Positions 22,033 through 35,857 are shown, counted from the stretch's first letter. The stretch is 64,000 nucleotides of DNA from Camillea tinctor (GCA_022578605.1 MU394054.1:746945-810944), one strand, 5' to 3'. A program made the numbers and translations. Notes: generated by a model not told the origin, from the letters alone.

Positions 22033-22631
22033 GTTTCGTCCAACGAGATCTTCGTCCCAGCAGCCTTGCGTTAAGTGCATAGAAGCTCAAATATTGGCGC
22101 AAGATGAGTGAGACGATAGTCTCTCCAGTAGCAAACCCCTCGAGGCGGGCCTAAAGATAGCATCCAAGACCTAGCCGATCAGTGCGAACGTTAAGAAGAC
22201 GTGGAATCGAACGCTATCCAGCGCGGTTTCGTCGGTGTAGATATCAACCGCGTTACAGCCCTCTCGCCCCACCAGAAGTATAGGTGATTAGAGATGCCCA
22301 GATATATTACAGTGTTTAATAAAACCTTTTGGTGTTGGAGGTTTTTTTTTTTTATCTCGGAATGACCACGAAATTGACCGATTGAGGAAATGAGTATGTG
22401 GTCCCAAAATAAAAAAAAGGGAAGGGGAAAAGTTTATGAAGCACGGTGTCCCAAGTAAATGGGCGAAGGACCGAGCTGTAAAGATGGAGTGAGCTTGTGA
22501 AAGCGGATGCACAGGGATAATTAGAGCGGGAAGTGTGAGTGAGCCGCTTTTAATCTGCCCGTGTAATACGACTGTGATCCAGCTGGGGGTAGCTTGGAGG
22601 AAGAAAAGGCTAGCTGGGCGATACGTTACGA

Positions 22632-22680
22632 TGCGGTGCGGTGCGGTGCGGTGCGGTACGGTGCGGTGGTGCGTTGCGGT
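22632..22680. repeat. GTGCG pentanucleotide microsatellite
   Basis: About nine slightly imperfect copies of a TGCGG/GTGCG unit lie upstream of the fusion gene in non-coding DNA. Confidence 0.85.
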
Positions 22681-25600
22681 GTAAGCACGAGCTGCGCCCA
22701 ACACTTAATGCTTTTGCCTACTTTGCTATTAAACGACCCCAATGGCAAATGTGGGAGATGCGGAATCGCGTAGATTGCGTGGGATGTTGTTGAAGATTGG
22801 GGGAATCCAGAAATACGGAGGCAAGGTAAATATGTATGAAAAACTCCCCAGGTCGTCGTGCGGTCCGGCCTACGATGAATTCACACCAACTATAAGAATA
22901 TTTACGTTCGTTGGTGTTAACGAGATCTTTTTTCGTCCTTCCTCCGCCTCGGTTGTTGCGTGGCGTGGCGTCGCCCGAGTCTGGTTGCATAAAAGATAAT
23001 AAGTGAAAAAAAAAAATGATCAAAAAGGGAGGGTTCTCGCGCTTGGAGATTTGACGCGCGATTAACCGTCTGCTGCGCCTGTCGGAACGAACAGTGTGAG
23101 AGGATTGTTTTTTTTTATAAAGATTCCGTTAGGTGAAGATGAAGGGAAATCAGTAAATCTCAGAATCAACCTCAATTATCCACCTAATATACGATATCTA
23201 GTGTTTATGCCAGCACGTAAGGAAGGAGAGATAACTATTAATGAGCGGATGGAGAGAGAGAATGTGTGTGAGTACGTGAGAGTGTGAGTGAAGAAAGTAA
23301 GAAGAAAAAAAGAAGGATTTGTGGCAAGGCCACAATACTGATAGTAATCAGGGTAGTAAAAAGGGACGTGGCTAACCAGCCAGGTATGGAGAGCGGAACT
23401 GATGTAAGGGTATATCGAAAAATCGATACAACACAATACAAAATGTAGGGTCCCTAGAAGGCCGATTATTGTAATACAGACAAAGCAATTAAAAAAATAA
23501 TAAATAATAAAAAAAAGACCAGACGACTAAAACGTATAGAAGATTAAAGTGCCTCGGCGGGTGCCTCGATACTTTTGTACCGGATGAGATCGACAGACCC
23601 TGGAGGTTCATTGGCGGCATGGCGCTTGGTAAGGGTGGAAAGGGTACGGTACAAGTTGCAAAAGTACCTCTGGGGATGTACGACGATGGGAAACATCGAA
23701 CCTGGAAAAGCGACCTGACCTGAGAGTTGCGGACAAGGAGAGATACAGTAGTGTAGTCGAACGAACAGGGGGGGTGGGTTAAGTTTCCGCACCCTACCGC
23801 TCACATGTAATTGCACTCGCACTCTCGTTCTGTTGATGGTTCTCTCTCTCTCTCTCGCTCTCTTATTCTCATAGCGGCAGAGCGGGTCAGCCATGTATCA
23901 TCATACGCACATCATCAGCTAGGTTAGCTTATATTGTGCCTGTGCTAATACCCTGGATGGCCTGGGTACCGGGGTATACACCACACCGCGCGTAGATACG
24001 GCGTAGGATGGTTTAAGTGTAATAAAACATCAAGTAAGATATGTAGGTTAGGTAGGTAGCTAAGGTTAACCTAGGTTATCACTTACCTACATCATACCCT
24101 GATATGCGCTTCCCCGTTGGAAGCATTGTCGTTATCGAGCCGCGGAGGGGGGGGAGGGGGGGTGAAGGAGAAAAGAGAGAGATCTATTTTGCCCGGGCCT
24201 GGGGCATTACACTACGGCTAGATCATGTGTTGCGGCTACCAGCCATACCTACCACCGCACACCTATTCTGACCCCCCTGGCGGCGGAGGATTTAGCTCTG
24301 GTCTTTGGAGAAGGAAAGAAGCGTCATGGTGTTTGCCCATTACTCCCCTCCCCTTGGGCAACCAGCGTGCTGATCTCGTCCAATTGACTGTCTCCGGCCT
24401 TCATTATCCACGACGACTGTTAGGAGACGTGGATCTAATCTTGCGCCTATGTCCATGTCACCAGTCAGCCAGCCAGCCCCCTCTAATGTTGCACCGGGGG
24501 TTGTCGTCGGTACAGGCACTACACCGTCCGATTCGTTGCTGTCTACTCTGTATTTCAACCTAAATTATGATAGGTGCAGCACTTTCGGGCCGTGCTCAGT
24601 CTTGTTGTTGAGGGCCATCGCTTTGGACAGACCGACAATACCACGACGAAGCGCGCGAGGGATTAATAAATCGACTCTAAGTAGCCGACACGGAGAAGGA
24701 AATAAGAAGGAAAAGAAAGAAAAGAAGAAGATAAAAATAGCTACAGTTTCATGGATCTTGTTATCTCTAAACCACGGATCGAACACATGCTGCCGGGCGA
24801 TAGAAAAAAAGAAAAAGAAAAAAAGAGAAACATAAGTACGGCGCCGTCGCTTGTTGGCCCTGAATAAACCGAGAGTGCAGGACATGTCCGTGCGATTGGA
24901 AGGATCTGAGGAGTTTGAAGGGTCTTCGATCTGGTGGAAGCGCTCGCGCGGCACAGCCATTAGCGACACCAAATCCCTCCCGGCCGTGGAATCACTGGAT
25001 AGACTTCTTTTTTGCCAAGCCCTCTCAGGACCCCGCCAGCAAGAAACACCAGCGTGGGGAGCCTAGCGAGAATGAGCAGTGCCGGCGGGTGTGGTGACGA
25101 AGCGTACGGGTTTAGGTCCTTTCCGCCCACGACCAATGGGCAGCTAGAGACAGGGTTGTGGCTGTCATGCAATTTGACGCGGGCGTGTGATGTAGAAAAT
25201 GTCCAGGGCCGCGATGGGGTATGATGCACTGGTACGGAGTACCCGCGTCTAATATATAGAAGCGACAAAGTCTCGGATTTGCAGCTAACGCATGTACGTA
25301 TCCCCTCGTCACAAATGTCTCGTATTGTTCCTTGACGAGCGTACGCTGATGACTGTTCAACTTGAAAGGCAACATACAACTAAAATCATAGAGACCTAAG
25401 GTAGATAGGTACTAGTATAGTTATGGGGGAGTGAGTCGTTGGGTTATTATTGCACTCGAAGCATATTATTGTCCTAATCGTAGGTAGGTTGTGATCTTCT
25501 TTTCTTTTTGTTTTTGTTCCTTTTTCTCTTCATCTTTCATAAGAAAATATAGAAATATAAAATAGGATAGGATAGGATAAGGATGGTATTCATGCCCCCC

Positions 25601-26783
25601 CTTGTTGTCCAGATAAGCAGTGGACTTGGCCATAAAAGAACGGCTGTCACGGAAGCTGTAAATAGTGACCATGTTGCCGTGCTGCAACTTAGCTGATCCG
25701 GTTGCCGCGAGAGTGGGCTTGGGCTACTCCCGCCTCCCGCCTCTCTTTTTTTTCTTCTTCTTTGCCCCCTTCCTAGGCTGAGAAGTTCCCCAACAGGGGC
25801 ATCGCATTCACGCCTTTCCGAAAAGGGTCGATGCTATATGTACCCATATGCAGCAGCAAAAAGCACCTATGATTGCCGACTCTGCTTGTGTCGCTGGGGG
25901 ATCTTGTCTCCGGTGCCGCGGCGTCAGTTGCATGTTGCTAGTCAGGCTAGTAGTAATGGTGTTAGCGGTATAGCAGAGGAGACCATGACCCAATCTGTGG
26001 TCGGTGAAGTATGTATGTATAGCGACAAGCATTGTTAATCGTATAAGTTTGTTATACGACCACCCACAAACTCGGGACGAGATGAGATCCACGGCCAACT
26101 ATGTGGCCTAGGGGTTAATTTTAGCAATGGCAATGCGATTATAGAATTTGGGCGCCAACCTAGTCCCATCGGGGCTGCGACTAGGTACGCGCAACGACCC
26201 AGATCGTATTCTTAATGTGTGAACCTTGTTTCTTAGACGTTACCGGTGTTTCTGCTGGGGACTTCTCTGGGGCGTTTCTAAACAAAACACTGGCAAGGTT
26301 TAAAAGGCGGACGCAAAGCGCTTGTCGCGAAAAAGTGTGAGGTCTTTTTGGTCGGACGTTTCTGCCGCCATTTATTGTTTCCTTAAGCGGTCTGCCATTA
26401 CTCATTGGCTCTCCACTGCAGCTCCCTCACACACGGCAGGGGAAATGACATTGGACGAGACATTTCCAAGTTAGTATATATCGCGTCTACGTGTGAAACC
26501 ATGGTGTTCTTTTCTTAGAAACGGACGGGTATCCCCAGTCGAAAGAAAATCGCTTGGTAACCGATCAGGCACGAGAAGCATTCTATAACCCCCTTTTGTC
26601 CTTTCCCTTTTTCTTTCCGCATGGAGAAGTGTGATAGAACGTGCATGAGAATAGAGACAGAATGGTCATGCGGCTACGGTAATGCTGCCCGCGTGGATGC
26701 TGCGTTCTCCTTGCATCGCGTCCGATAAGGTTCGCTGTCTTACCCCTCATTATGTATGCCAGCACTACCTTAACCTAGCATCA

Positions 26784-26820
26784 TGTAGGTATGTATGTAG
26801 GTATGTATGTATGTATGTAA
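26784..26820. repeat. GTAT/GGTA tetranucleotide microsatellite
   Basis: Tandem ATGT units are interspersed with AGGT, the same family of words as the TACCTACC motifs dispersed through the spacers. Confidence 0.8.
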
Positions 26821-29382
26821 GCACTTGGGGAGGGCGGAGGTAGGGGGACGGAATGGCCAGGCCAGGCTGATGATGACAGTAACCTAGTGTAGATGTATAT
26901 ACAGTATGTAGGTACATACATACAGCAGATACGTACCTAGCTAGCATAGGTACCCAGGCTAGATGGTTCGTAAGGTAGTGTGTAGTATAGTATAGTGTAG
27001 CGCAGTGAAATGTAGCTGTGTATGTACTGTAGGTAGGGCATCAGACGAGCCAGGCACCAGGAGGGTTGTAATGAGGCCGAAATCGTCCATCATGCTGTCT
27101 CTAGCCGAGAGCAGATCAGCACCCTTTTCTGCGCTCCGAGTTTGGTTCTGGTCCCCGCTCCCGCTCAACATCCCAGATACTAGGTAATAGTCCGTAGAGA
27201 GTAACAACAACGATAGCCTCCTTGGTTAAGTAGGTACGTATCAAACAGATTGAAGCCCTGTATGTTGGGGGCCATTCCAGCCTCGCAGGATGAAGAGTCT
27301 TCCCCCTTGAAATGGTTGGCTGAATTGCGAACACCTGTGAACATACACGTATGTAATATACACAACTGTACGTACAAGCTCGGGTGAGTTCTTTTTTTCC
27401 TTGCTGGCAGCCGAAGCGACCAATTTGTCGGTGAAGGTTATGTTGTTACGTACAGACGGGCAGATCTCGATGCTTGTCATATCCTACTCCTAGCTTGCCT
27501 GCATCAGCTTGGTGAGACTCGACGATGCGCACTGCCTGCATTTTGGGGCACTTGCTGGGCAGTGTCATAATTTTACCATGCCCCAAAGGTCAAAAGGTAA
27601 CAGTCCAAGCGGGAAAAGGGCCGTTGTTACGCCCAGAAAGATGTACCCTTCTGCACTCTGCATATCGAAGACCAACAACAAGGCCTGCAAGCAGGAGGCA
27701 CACGTATTTTCAGTAACCTAGTTATTCACTATAACCGTAACCGGAGCTGTAACCGTACCCGCAATAGACGAATCAAGCAGAAGCATTAACGACACCAACA
27801 GTTGTTAGTATCAATTTATGTAGTAAGCTCCTGGCAGTAAATAAATGAATAGATAAAAAGCCACACCACCTTCGAAAGTTAGATTAAGTGATATCGAGTT
27901 TGCCTCAAGTCGCAGCGCAAACGTAAGGAGTCATGACTTGCTTCCTTTTTTTTTGTTCGTTGCCTACTTATTGTTTTCCCCTTGGTAATTCGACTCAAAT
28001 AGACCAGGGCTAACTGGGACCCAAGGGGGGTTTCGATGTTTCGATGAGGCCGCCCAGACACAGACTAGCACTTCTCGCAGACCCATTCCCATCGCTTTGG
28101 GTTTACAGCGAGACAGGAGAAAGGTCCCTGGAGAACGAGTTGGTTGATCAAATGATTTGTTACCAACGATACGGATTGGAGAGTTTTAAGGGCTTCCATG
28201 GTTGGAGTGTGGACTGAGCTGCCGGGTTGGATTGGATGGGACTAGCCTGGACTAGTATTTACGGCCGACGGAGCTGCAAAGATGGTGGTCGGGAAGCAAC
28301 AATAATTGACTGTTGGTGCATCCCTCCTAAACCTCCCAGACCTCCTAGGTTAGACTGGTGGGTTTACTAGGTACTTCTTTCATCAAAAGACGACCACGAA
28401 ATATTATCCCGTGCCGTCATTGTCAATCTTAGTAATTCATCTCGAAATAAGTATAGATATGAGAGGATTCCGATGCTTGTTATGTGATCTTAGATGTTAC
28501 GTTGTAGTAATTTATTTAATTGTATTTTATGTTATTGGTGGCAGCAGTGGTAATGGTGGTGGTGGTGGTGATGGTGATGATGTTAGTAGTGAGGATGATG
28601 GGTGAGAGTGGTGGCGTCAAGAAAGCGGAACCAAAAAAGCGTTTAAAAGGTTGACAGGGTTCGGTTCGCTTGTTGAAAGTGGAATATCCCTTAACTTTAC
28701 ACGGACACAGTTAACGTCAACAGCTAACATAATACTTACCTTAATTTGAGAGAGTAGGTAGGTAGTATGTACAGTAGCTTTTTTTATGGTGGCTGATGAC
28801 AATGACAATGCATTGCTAATAGAATATGATATGTACTTGACGGGGAAGAGGGGCCAAGGAGATGTTAAAATCAAAAGGAGAACTAGGAAGGGGGGGGGGG
28901 TATGTGTGTGTGTGTGGGAAGGGGGAGAAAAGAAAAGAGAACACACATACATGACGGAAGTTGCCAGTGTACATTGCTTAAAAGTTACTAACAAGTTAAA
29001 ACCAGGCTGCCAGGGCGCAAGCTGAAATTGCCATGTACACTACCTACTTAGGTACACTACATATATACATACATCATGTAGTACATGTAGGTAAGGTATA
29101 CCTTCCACTAGACAAGTACGTAACCTACATATAAGTATGATGTAGGCAACGAGATGCGGAAGACACTAACCTAAGCGAGTCACCTTAAAAGATATGCACA
29201 TACATAGTCTGGTACAGGCCTGGCCAGTCGACTTGGAAAAAAAAACCAATTCACTTTTTTTAAGCCTCAGTCAAGGAAAAAAAGAACATCAACAGAAAGA
29301 AGAAGAAGAAAAGAATAGTCTTCTATATACTACTACGTATATAGTGTTCTTTATAAACTAGTGTGGAATTTGTTTTACCATG

Positions 29383-29402
29383 ATATATATATATATATAT
29401 AC
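29383..29402. repeat. AT dinucleotide run
   Basis: About nine AT/TA units lie within an AT-rich spacer. Confidence 0.85.
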
Positions 29403-32400
29403 TATTCTAGTACCTATAGGTAAGTATATTTCCATTTTTCTTTTTTATTAATTTATCTAGTTGTTACTGCTCTCTTCCTTTTAAGGTGTTAAGGTGCGTA
29501 CTAAAAATAAAAACGAAATAACAAAAAGAAATATAAAACCCACATTTTCAACTTTTCCTACTGGCTTAGGTTTATGGTCCAATGATAGGCCAGCAAAATC
29601 CTCGAATAGCCGCCCGCGATAAGGCCATCTTAAGCGCCCTCCTACTTCCCCCTCTCTCTCCAACCCCTATTCCCTATCCCCTATCCCCTAAACATGGTTC
29701 GTCGCCGAAGCGTTCTTTGTCTTCTAGAACATTTCTTCCTCACCACCCACGCGCCCAAGTCGAACACCAAGCGCGACGTCACTCACCACCCACGAGCGTA
29801 TGTTCGTACACACATACACACATGTCTACCAGGTCCCAGCGTCTGAGAGTTCTTTTTGTGCACCCCAGAGAAAGTATCACTTGCATGCTTCCCACCCTTC
29901 CCGGGTGCCATGACGGCGGTTCTGCAAGGCACCAGACCAACCCTGCGTCAGCGGCGACGTCTGGTTGGTACCTGAGCCGAGGAATGGGGAGGGACGGGGG
30001 GATGGAGACGGGGAAGTGACCGGGGAGAGCTCCCGCCTGGGCGTCTCGCTGTCTGGCTCTGCGGGTGCGTTACCTCTGAACAGCGATATCCAGCCAACCG
30101 CGCCTGAGATATTTCCATGACGCCGTGTTGTCTCGCGTCTTCGAGCTTCCAGAAGCGCCAGGTCAACCCTTCAGCCCGCGTCCCTAGATACAAACGTGCC
30201 CGTTGGTATGCACGTGTCTGGGTGATTGTCACGTCGCTGTCATTGGTGTACTTGTTCCATGAGCCGCGGGGATGGGCGTAATGTGCAGTTCGGGGGGGTA
30301 CCAACGATCTCTATCTTGAGTGAACGTACCTTTCGATCAGCCCTAACTACCGCACATGGCATTCCTTGCGCTTAGCCGGGCCATACTAGGTTATCCGGGG
30401 TGTGTTATTTTTGGGGGAGAAGGGTGGTTCTTTGCTAAAATAAGATATAGCCTCAATCTGCAGTCTTCAGCGGCTGCGGAGTGTTTATTGGGACGTCATC
30501 TCCTGCTGGTCATTTACATATCCTCCAACTCCCCGCGGCAAAACTTGCGAGCATGACTTTCTTTCAATTTCCCAAATACCCCCCCTGGACGCGCTTATAA
30601 TGGCTGCATCTAGGTTAGCAAGGTAAGACTTGTTTCAAGTCCAGTTCCCAGTTCTGATTCTGCAGGCTGGCTCGGATCATTCGCTGTCCAATAGGACATC
30701 ATGGCAGGGTTCTCCAGTTTCTAGTTTTTCCAGTTTGACTGTGCCGCCCCTTTTCCTTATCGCTCTTCCGCGCTCTAACACAACAGAGGCCTCACAACGC
30801 ACCAACACCATACCACATTACTTTTTCCATTTCGGCTACCTCATCATCTGCCGCCAAAGGTGTGATGCTGCGCTTCTCTGTCACTTTCGCGCTTCTGGAG
30901 CCTTGGCAGCATGATACACTTACTACAGTTCTACGAGGCGGTCAACCACATTGAGACTCAACCTTGTTGACTCAGACGCAGCACGTCAACCGAATCATAA
31001 CTATTTCAGACCAAGTGGAGTAATGAAACCTCGTTACGAAACCGCAGCATTACGGGGGTTTTCTAGGTAAAATGTAGGTATTATTCATTATATCACATCG
31101 TAACGTTGGCACTATTGACGAGAATATGCCACTATCGTTTCAATGTGCCTCGAGTTACTAATATCAGGGATGTCGAGTCCCCACATTATGAGTACCATGA
31201 ATCAGACAAGGACAGCAATACGGGATCGGGGTACTTGATGTGAAAGTATCCTTTGTGGTACTGTTCGTCTATGCTTAAGGAGTATCACCCATGGGCTGGA
31301 CTAGTGCTGGAAGAATACACCTGCATGTATATTCCAACTCGGGTGGTCCCTTGTTCCTCGTTTGTGATCACTATACCCAGGCAAATCCAGATCCCTACAA
31401 GGGGATATGAATTAACGATCGAAACCATCGTGATCGTATACCGCCGCGCCCTAATTACCTCAGAAATGTCCAAACCCGAGACGTCTAGCACGTATTCGCC
31501 TATTCCCCTATCTCCATTACCATATTTGGTTGTCGTACAACGAACGCAGGTCTCGCCTCATCAAATTACTACGCTTCCCCTTTTCATTTCATGTTACCAG
31601 CTGGCATAAACTCAGTACTTGGTGGGGAAGAATGAGAGAGGCCATTCTGTCCTCACTGAAGAACTGTACGGGAACAAAGCACCGGACTTGAAAATTTGTG
31701 GTTAATATGTCACAGCTATAGGTGGGTCAAGAAAGATATGTCTCCACCCATAACGGTCCCGACTCGAGGCCGTTTCTACACAGAAATTCACCACTGATAT
31801 AAGGTAAGGCAGTAAGCATCTCAAGCTGTTTCAGTATTAGGAAGCCACAGCCGCTGGACACGACAGATCTTTTGAGATTTGAGACTTCTCCATAAAATCA
31901 GACTTGCCTATGGTGAGCTGGAGTGGGTATTCCCCACGATGCTCGATATCTTAAACTCAGATATAGTTACTCTTGCATCTACGTCCACTCATACTATGGA
32001 GTCAACTGTATGATATAACTCGATACGATAAGCGTGGTTCTTAGATCCCCAAGCGAGCAAGATCGATGCGTAGGTCCTTGTCAAAGCTCCTTGCTACCCT
32101 TTCATATTAGGCTACTGCTATTGCGTAGAAAAAAAAAACTTATGATATGTAGCCATTGCCATTTAGCACCAATATCTTAGTCAGAATATACGTGACGACA
32201 AAAAACCCACACATGGTCTCCGAGTTATAACCGCGCCAACCAAAAAAAAAAAAAAACCCCCCCCAAAAAAACCCCTTACCCTTGCCTTCTCGACAGCGAA
32301 AGCCCTCAGACGAGAGCTCATCCGTGTATATGTGTAGGTTACGTATATCTGTATGTAAACGTATCACGGTATAGGATCGAGCTAATCTGAACCGGCACAG

Positions 32401-33946
32401 TGGATGCCCTGCGAGTCTAGGCCCGAAGCAAGGAGTCGAATCAAGATAGGGCTGAAGGCCGAGAGCAGAACCTTTGGCTATCCCAACCACCCCCGCCCAG
32501 GAGAGAGAGAAAACGCACGTCCAGGTCCGTTCCTAGCTATTCCAAATACCTATTATCCAGGTTACTAGGTTTCCAACCTTGGGAGCTACGCCCGGCCAAG
32601 TGTAGTGGTGGGTCACGGGTACCGGCACCGGCAGTGAGGAAGTGGATTCGCTTTGGTGGTTAGGTGCCGGAAGGAGAACGACGTAGGTAGGGCAGGTTTG
32701 GTGTTTAAAGTTCTAGACCCCCGTTCTTCTACACGGCGGGGGAGAGCAGGGACGACAACATACCATTCCCGGGGTCTAGGCCGTCCCTTTCTCAGCCCAC
32801 CTGCCGTCTACAACGAGGCAATTTTGCTATGCGATGTCCCATATATAAAACGCCTCTTATAGATGGATATTATAGAGCTTTCCCCCCTCTCCCCCCCCTC
32901 TGCCCCTCCCTTTCCCCCTACCCTTCCCTTCCACCCAAACACAAAATGGGAACGCAAGAGGTCAAAAAAAGGGAATAAGAGTCTTTTGTTATTCCTCCGG
33001 ACAATCCGGATTCGACGAGATAAAAAAAAAAAAAGACCAAAACAAAACGCACTGACCCTACCTAACCTGGTAGTAGAACCCTATACGAGTGTATTCTATA
33101 CACACACGTTGTCCACTTTACCTGTTCTATCTACGGGCCCGGTGTATCGTCGGATATGTGATGGAGAGTTCCACACCTTGGCCTGGCCGTACACCTCCTA
33201 CGGTACATACATCTATGTATGAGGTTACCGGGTACCTACCTTGCCAGCCAGCCAGCCTACCTATCTAGACAACTCCAAAGGATGACGAGGATAACGAGGA
33301 GGAGGGGGAGTATGATGTATACGTATCTTCGTAGTATCTCCAAATAAGTCTAAAGGCCCCCCTCCCTACCTATCCGCTCATCCGAAAGCGCATTGAGTGG
33401 AGGAGAAGTATTCCCCGAGCTTGACCTGAAACAAAGCTGCTATAGAACCGACGCCTAAGATGGGCCTACCCCTGCGATCTCGCTAGGCGATTGACATACT
33501 TCCCGGTCCTGGCATCATGTATCCTATTCGTCCCCTTATCACACAATGTAGTTCAACGGCGGGACGAGATCTAGGGAGAGAATATTTTCGCTTAGCCTAT
33601 GATAAAGGTATCACACTTTTTGGAAGACCAAGGCTGCCAAGGATCACGTAGGTATAGGCACCCAAAAAGACGAGCTTGCACTGACTTCAATTCGTTCCAT
33701 TAGCTTCTATATCAACTAGGTAAACAGTATCTGTTTGAATCGGTTGCTTATCTCTTGCGTAGCGCGTAGAGACTGGGACGGGCATCCGTACCGGCCTGTT
33801 TGATCCATGACGCTGTGCGTTGACTTTCATTTCTAGCAAGAGACTCACTAGTTGGCAAGCTCTCAAATAGGGATTATATGGTGTAATGCTGCTAGCATTC
33901 TTTCTCTAACAGCCTGAGCTGACAGGTGTATAGATGTATATCCCTC

Positions 33947-35857
33947 TCACTTCTTCTGCCGCTTTGCGCTCTTGTCACTAACAGAACTCAAAACACTAGC
34001 ACTTCTTTTTTGGCCACCACTGCTTCCGGGTCGAGAAGCCCTATCATCTCCCGCCTCCTCCTTAACCTGTTCGGCTTCATCATCATTCATTGCATCGGGG
34101 GTCTCATCGCTTTCTCCATCGGTAGTGCCGTTTGTTGCTGGCTCCTCTCCGTTGGTCTTGGCATTAGCTGCTTTGTCTGCAGGCTCACCGTTGGTGGCCG
34201 GTTTATTACCATTCACTTGGCCTTTATCTCCCGATTTCCCCTGAGCTTGGGACGAAGATTCTCCCTCTGCCTTCGCCCCCCCTTCTGCTTGGGAAGCTGC
34301 TAGTGCTTTCTCCCGCTCTGCCTTCTTAGCTTGCTCAGTCCTGATCTCGGCGTCGATCTTATCGTTCATCTTTCGCATATCAAGGAGCAGACCAATGGCG
34401 GTAAGTAATTTCTCCATCTCTTCTACTACGGATCGGGTAGGCATATTCAGACGGCTAGGAATGTCTAACTCAGCTAGCGTATTCGTGATTCGCTGATGTT
34501 GGGCGTGACTCTTCGTAGTGAGAATCTTGTTGATACGCTCATATCTAAAAGTAGGCCCCGAGGATAGGCGATCGTGATGAGAAACGCCGTAGATTTGCTC
34601 CTCTTGTTCGGTAAGCTTTTTACGTTCTGGCGGCTGAGCCCCTTTCTTAGTGGGTCTTTCTGGTCTCTCACCACCACCGATAGAATCTCTGTGAGCGCTA
34701 CCGCTGGTGGAAGCCGCGATGCTCTCGCGGCGGTTATGACTATTCTCAGCGGTAGGCGTAGAGCCAGGGTGAGCCGAGGGAGGTTGTGCAGAAGTTGGAG
34801 TGGAGTTTCCATTGGCCTCCATGATGGGCTTGCGTTTCTTTGATTTGTCGACGCTCATTAAGTTTTGAAGTAAGGTTTGCAATCCAGCACTGGATTTGAA
34901 AGCATTTATGTCTTGCTCTGTATGTGGGTAGTCGAGGCGGTTGTATAGTTCCCGGCGCTCTTGATTGAGCCTTTCTTGCCGAGCAACAATACGGCGAACC
35001 TCGATGAGCAACGACTCTTCCTCGCGTGCTTCCTCCTTGGATCGGTTCAGAGCGTTCTGCGCAAACTTCTTGCGCTGCGTTTCGGAATTCGGATTGAAAT
35101 TGGCCATGATTCCGTGTAGCGCATATTCAGCCTGTGTCATGTACTGAACGGGCTTCTGAACTGCCATCATCTTGGCCGCAACTTCGTAGTAACGGCACTT
35201 GAGGTCCTCCATACTCCGCACCTTTGACGCTGGTATCACCGCAGTGTTCGGATCCGTAGTATCTGCCCCCTCCCCGTTCCCTGCGCCTCCAGGCAGTTTC
35301 GGCGAGTATTCGTACCGGTCCCATATCAACGGCCACCGCAGATCGAAGGTCCTCGCTAGGTCGAATAGGTAATCGGTCTCATCCTTTGTCCAATCGTTAT
35401 TAGTCAGGTTGGAGTTGTACTGGTCCTCGCTGTACTGGGGCACGTCGACCTGGACATTGAACTTAGCAAAGCCAGAGTCGTCGAGTTCCTCAGATTTCTG
35501 TTCCGTCTCTTTCTTATCCTCCCCAGCATCCTGTCCATCTTGCGACTGCGCGCCCGACTGACCCTCTGTCCGCCTTCGCCAGTGTCGCAGGTGCAATGAT
35601 CCGTCAGCCCGCGCCGAGTTGTGGAAAGGGCGCATCTCCCATCGTGCTGCAGGCTTTCTGCTCCCAAAGCGCCGCTTCTTGAAAGTGGAGATCTCGGGTA
35701 CGATGGCGATGGGATTGTCTCCGCCCAGGTTCTGCACTTCTCGTGCAAGGCCTTTTAGATTCGGTCTCGGTACGGCGGTCTTCTGTTTCTTGGCGGGGCG
35801 GAAGCCTGCACCCTCAGCGGGGAGATTGAGGACGTCGCGAACATCGTGGGAGGCCAT
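33947..35857 (-). CDS. SWC4: SWR1/NuA4 complex subunit Swc4 (DMAP1 homologue)
   Basis: Single exon, 636 aa, starting at the ATG at 35857 (AATATGGCC). The protein opens with DVRDVLNLP, typical of Swc4/DMAP1. It continues with a Lys/Arg-rich segment (STFKKRRFGSRKPAARWEMR) and the SANT-like domain at about residues 150-225 (NNDWTKDETDYLFDLARTFD, WDRYEYSP). A long coiled-coil region follows (RRIVARQERLNQERRELYNR), then the conserved QRITNTLAELDIPSRLNMPT block. The Ala/Glu/Lys/Asn-rich C-terminal tail, about 150 residues, ends with a basic nuclear signal (SAKRQKK). Swc4 is a shared subunit of the SWR1 complex, which deposits H2A.Z, and of the NuA4 acetyltransferase. It is transcribed away from the p24 gene across about 1 kb. 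Confidence 0.95.
   Translation of the reverse strand: MASHDVRDVLNLPAEGAGFRPAKKQKTAVPRPNLKGLAREVQNLGGDNPIAIVPEISTFKKRRFGSRKPAARWEMRPFHNSARADGSLHLRHWRRRTEGQSGAQSQDGQDAGEDKKETEQKSEELDDSGFAKFNVQVDVPQYSEDQYNSNLTNNDWTKDETDYLFDLARTFDLRWPLIWDRYEYSPKLPGGAGNGEGADTTDPNTAVIPASKVRSMEDLKCRYYEVAAKMMAVQKPVQYMTQAEYALHGIMANFNPNSETQRKKFAQNALNRSKEEAREEESLLIEVRRIVARQERLNQERRELYNRLDYPHTEQDINAFKSSAGLQTLLQNLMSVDKSKKRKPIMEANGNSTPTSAQPPSAHPGSTPTAENSHNRRESIAASTSGSAHRDSIGGGERPERPTKKGAQPPERKKLTEQEEQIYGVSHHDRLSSGPTFRYERINKILTTKSHAQHQRITNTLAELDIPSRLNMPTRSVVEEMEKLLTAIGLLLDMRKMNDKIDAEIRTEQAKKAEREKALAASQAEGGAKAEGESSSQAQGKSGDKGQVNGNKPATNGEPADKAANAKTNGEEPATNGTTDGESDETPDAMNDDEAEQVKEEAGDDRASRPGSSGGQKRSASVLSSVSDKSAKRQKK

Larger units (their letters stand above)
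22033..33946. other. Gene-poor 11.9-kb spacer
   Basis: I found no open frame with a recognisable family, no set of splice-joined exons and no RNA gene. Content includes microsatellites, purine- and pyrimidine-rich stretches (for example 24700-24830 and 32863-32950), GA-rich runs near 23830-23870 on the minus strand, and many TACCTAC/GTAGGTA words. Short frames at 23544-23894 (-), 26181-26405 (-) and 31253-31609 (+) were examined and not supported. It could hold long untranslated leaders, non-coding RNAs or decayed sequence. Confidence 0.5.

Noticed and set aside
23544..23894. 116-codon frame on the minus strand starting MADPLCRYENKRARERER
   Set aside because: The Arg-Glu stretch comes from a GA microsatellite and the rest matches nothing I know. 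Coding status is not supportable without transcripts.
26181..26405. 74-codon frame on the minus strand with a reasonable ATG
   Set aside because: Short, no family resemblance and no conserved features visible; left unannotated.
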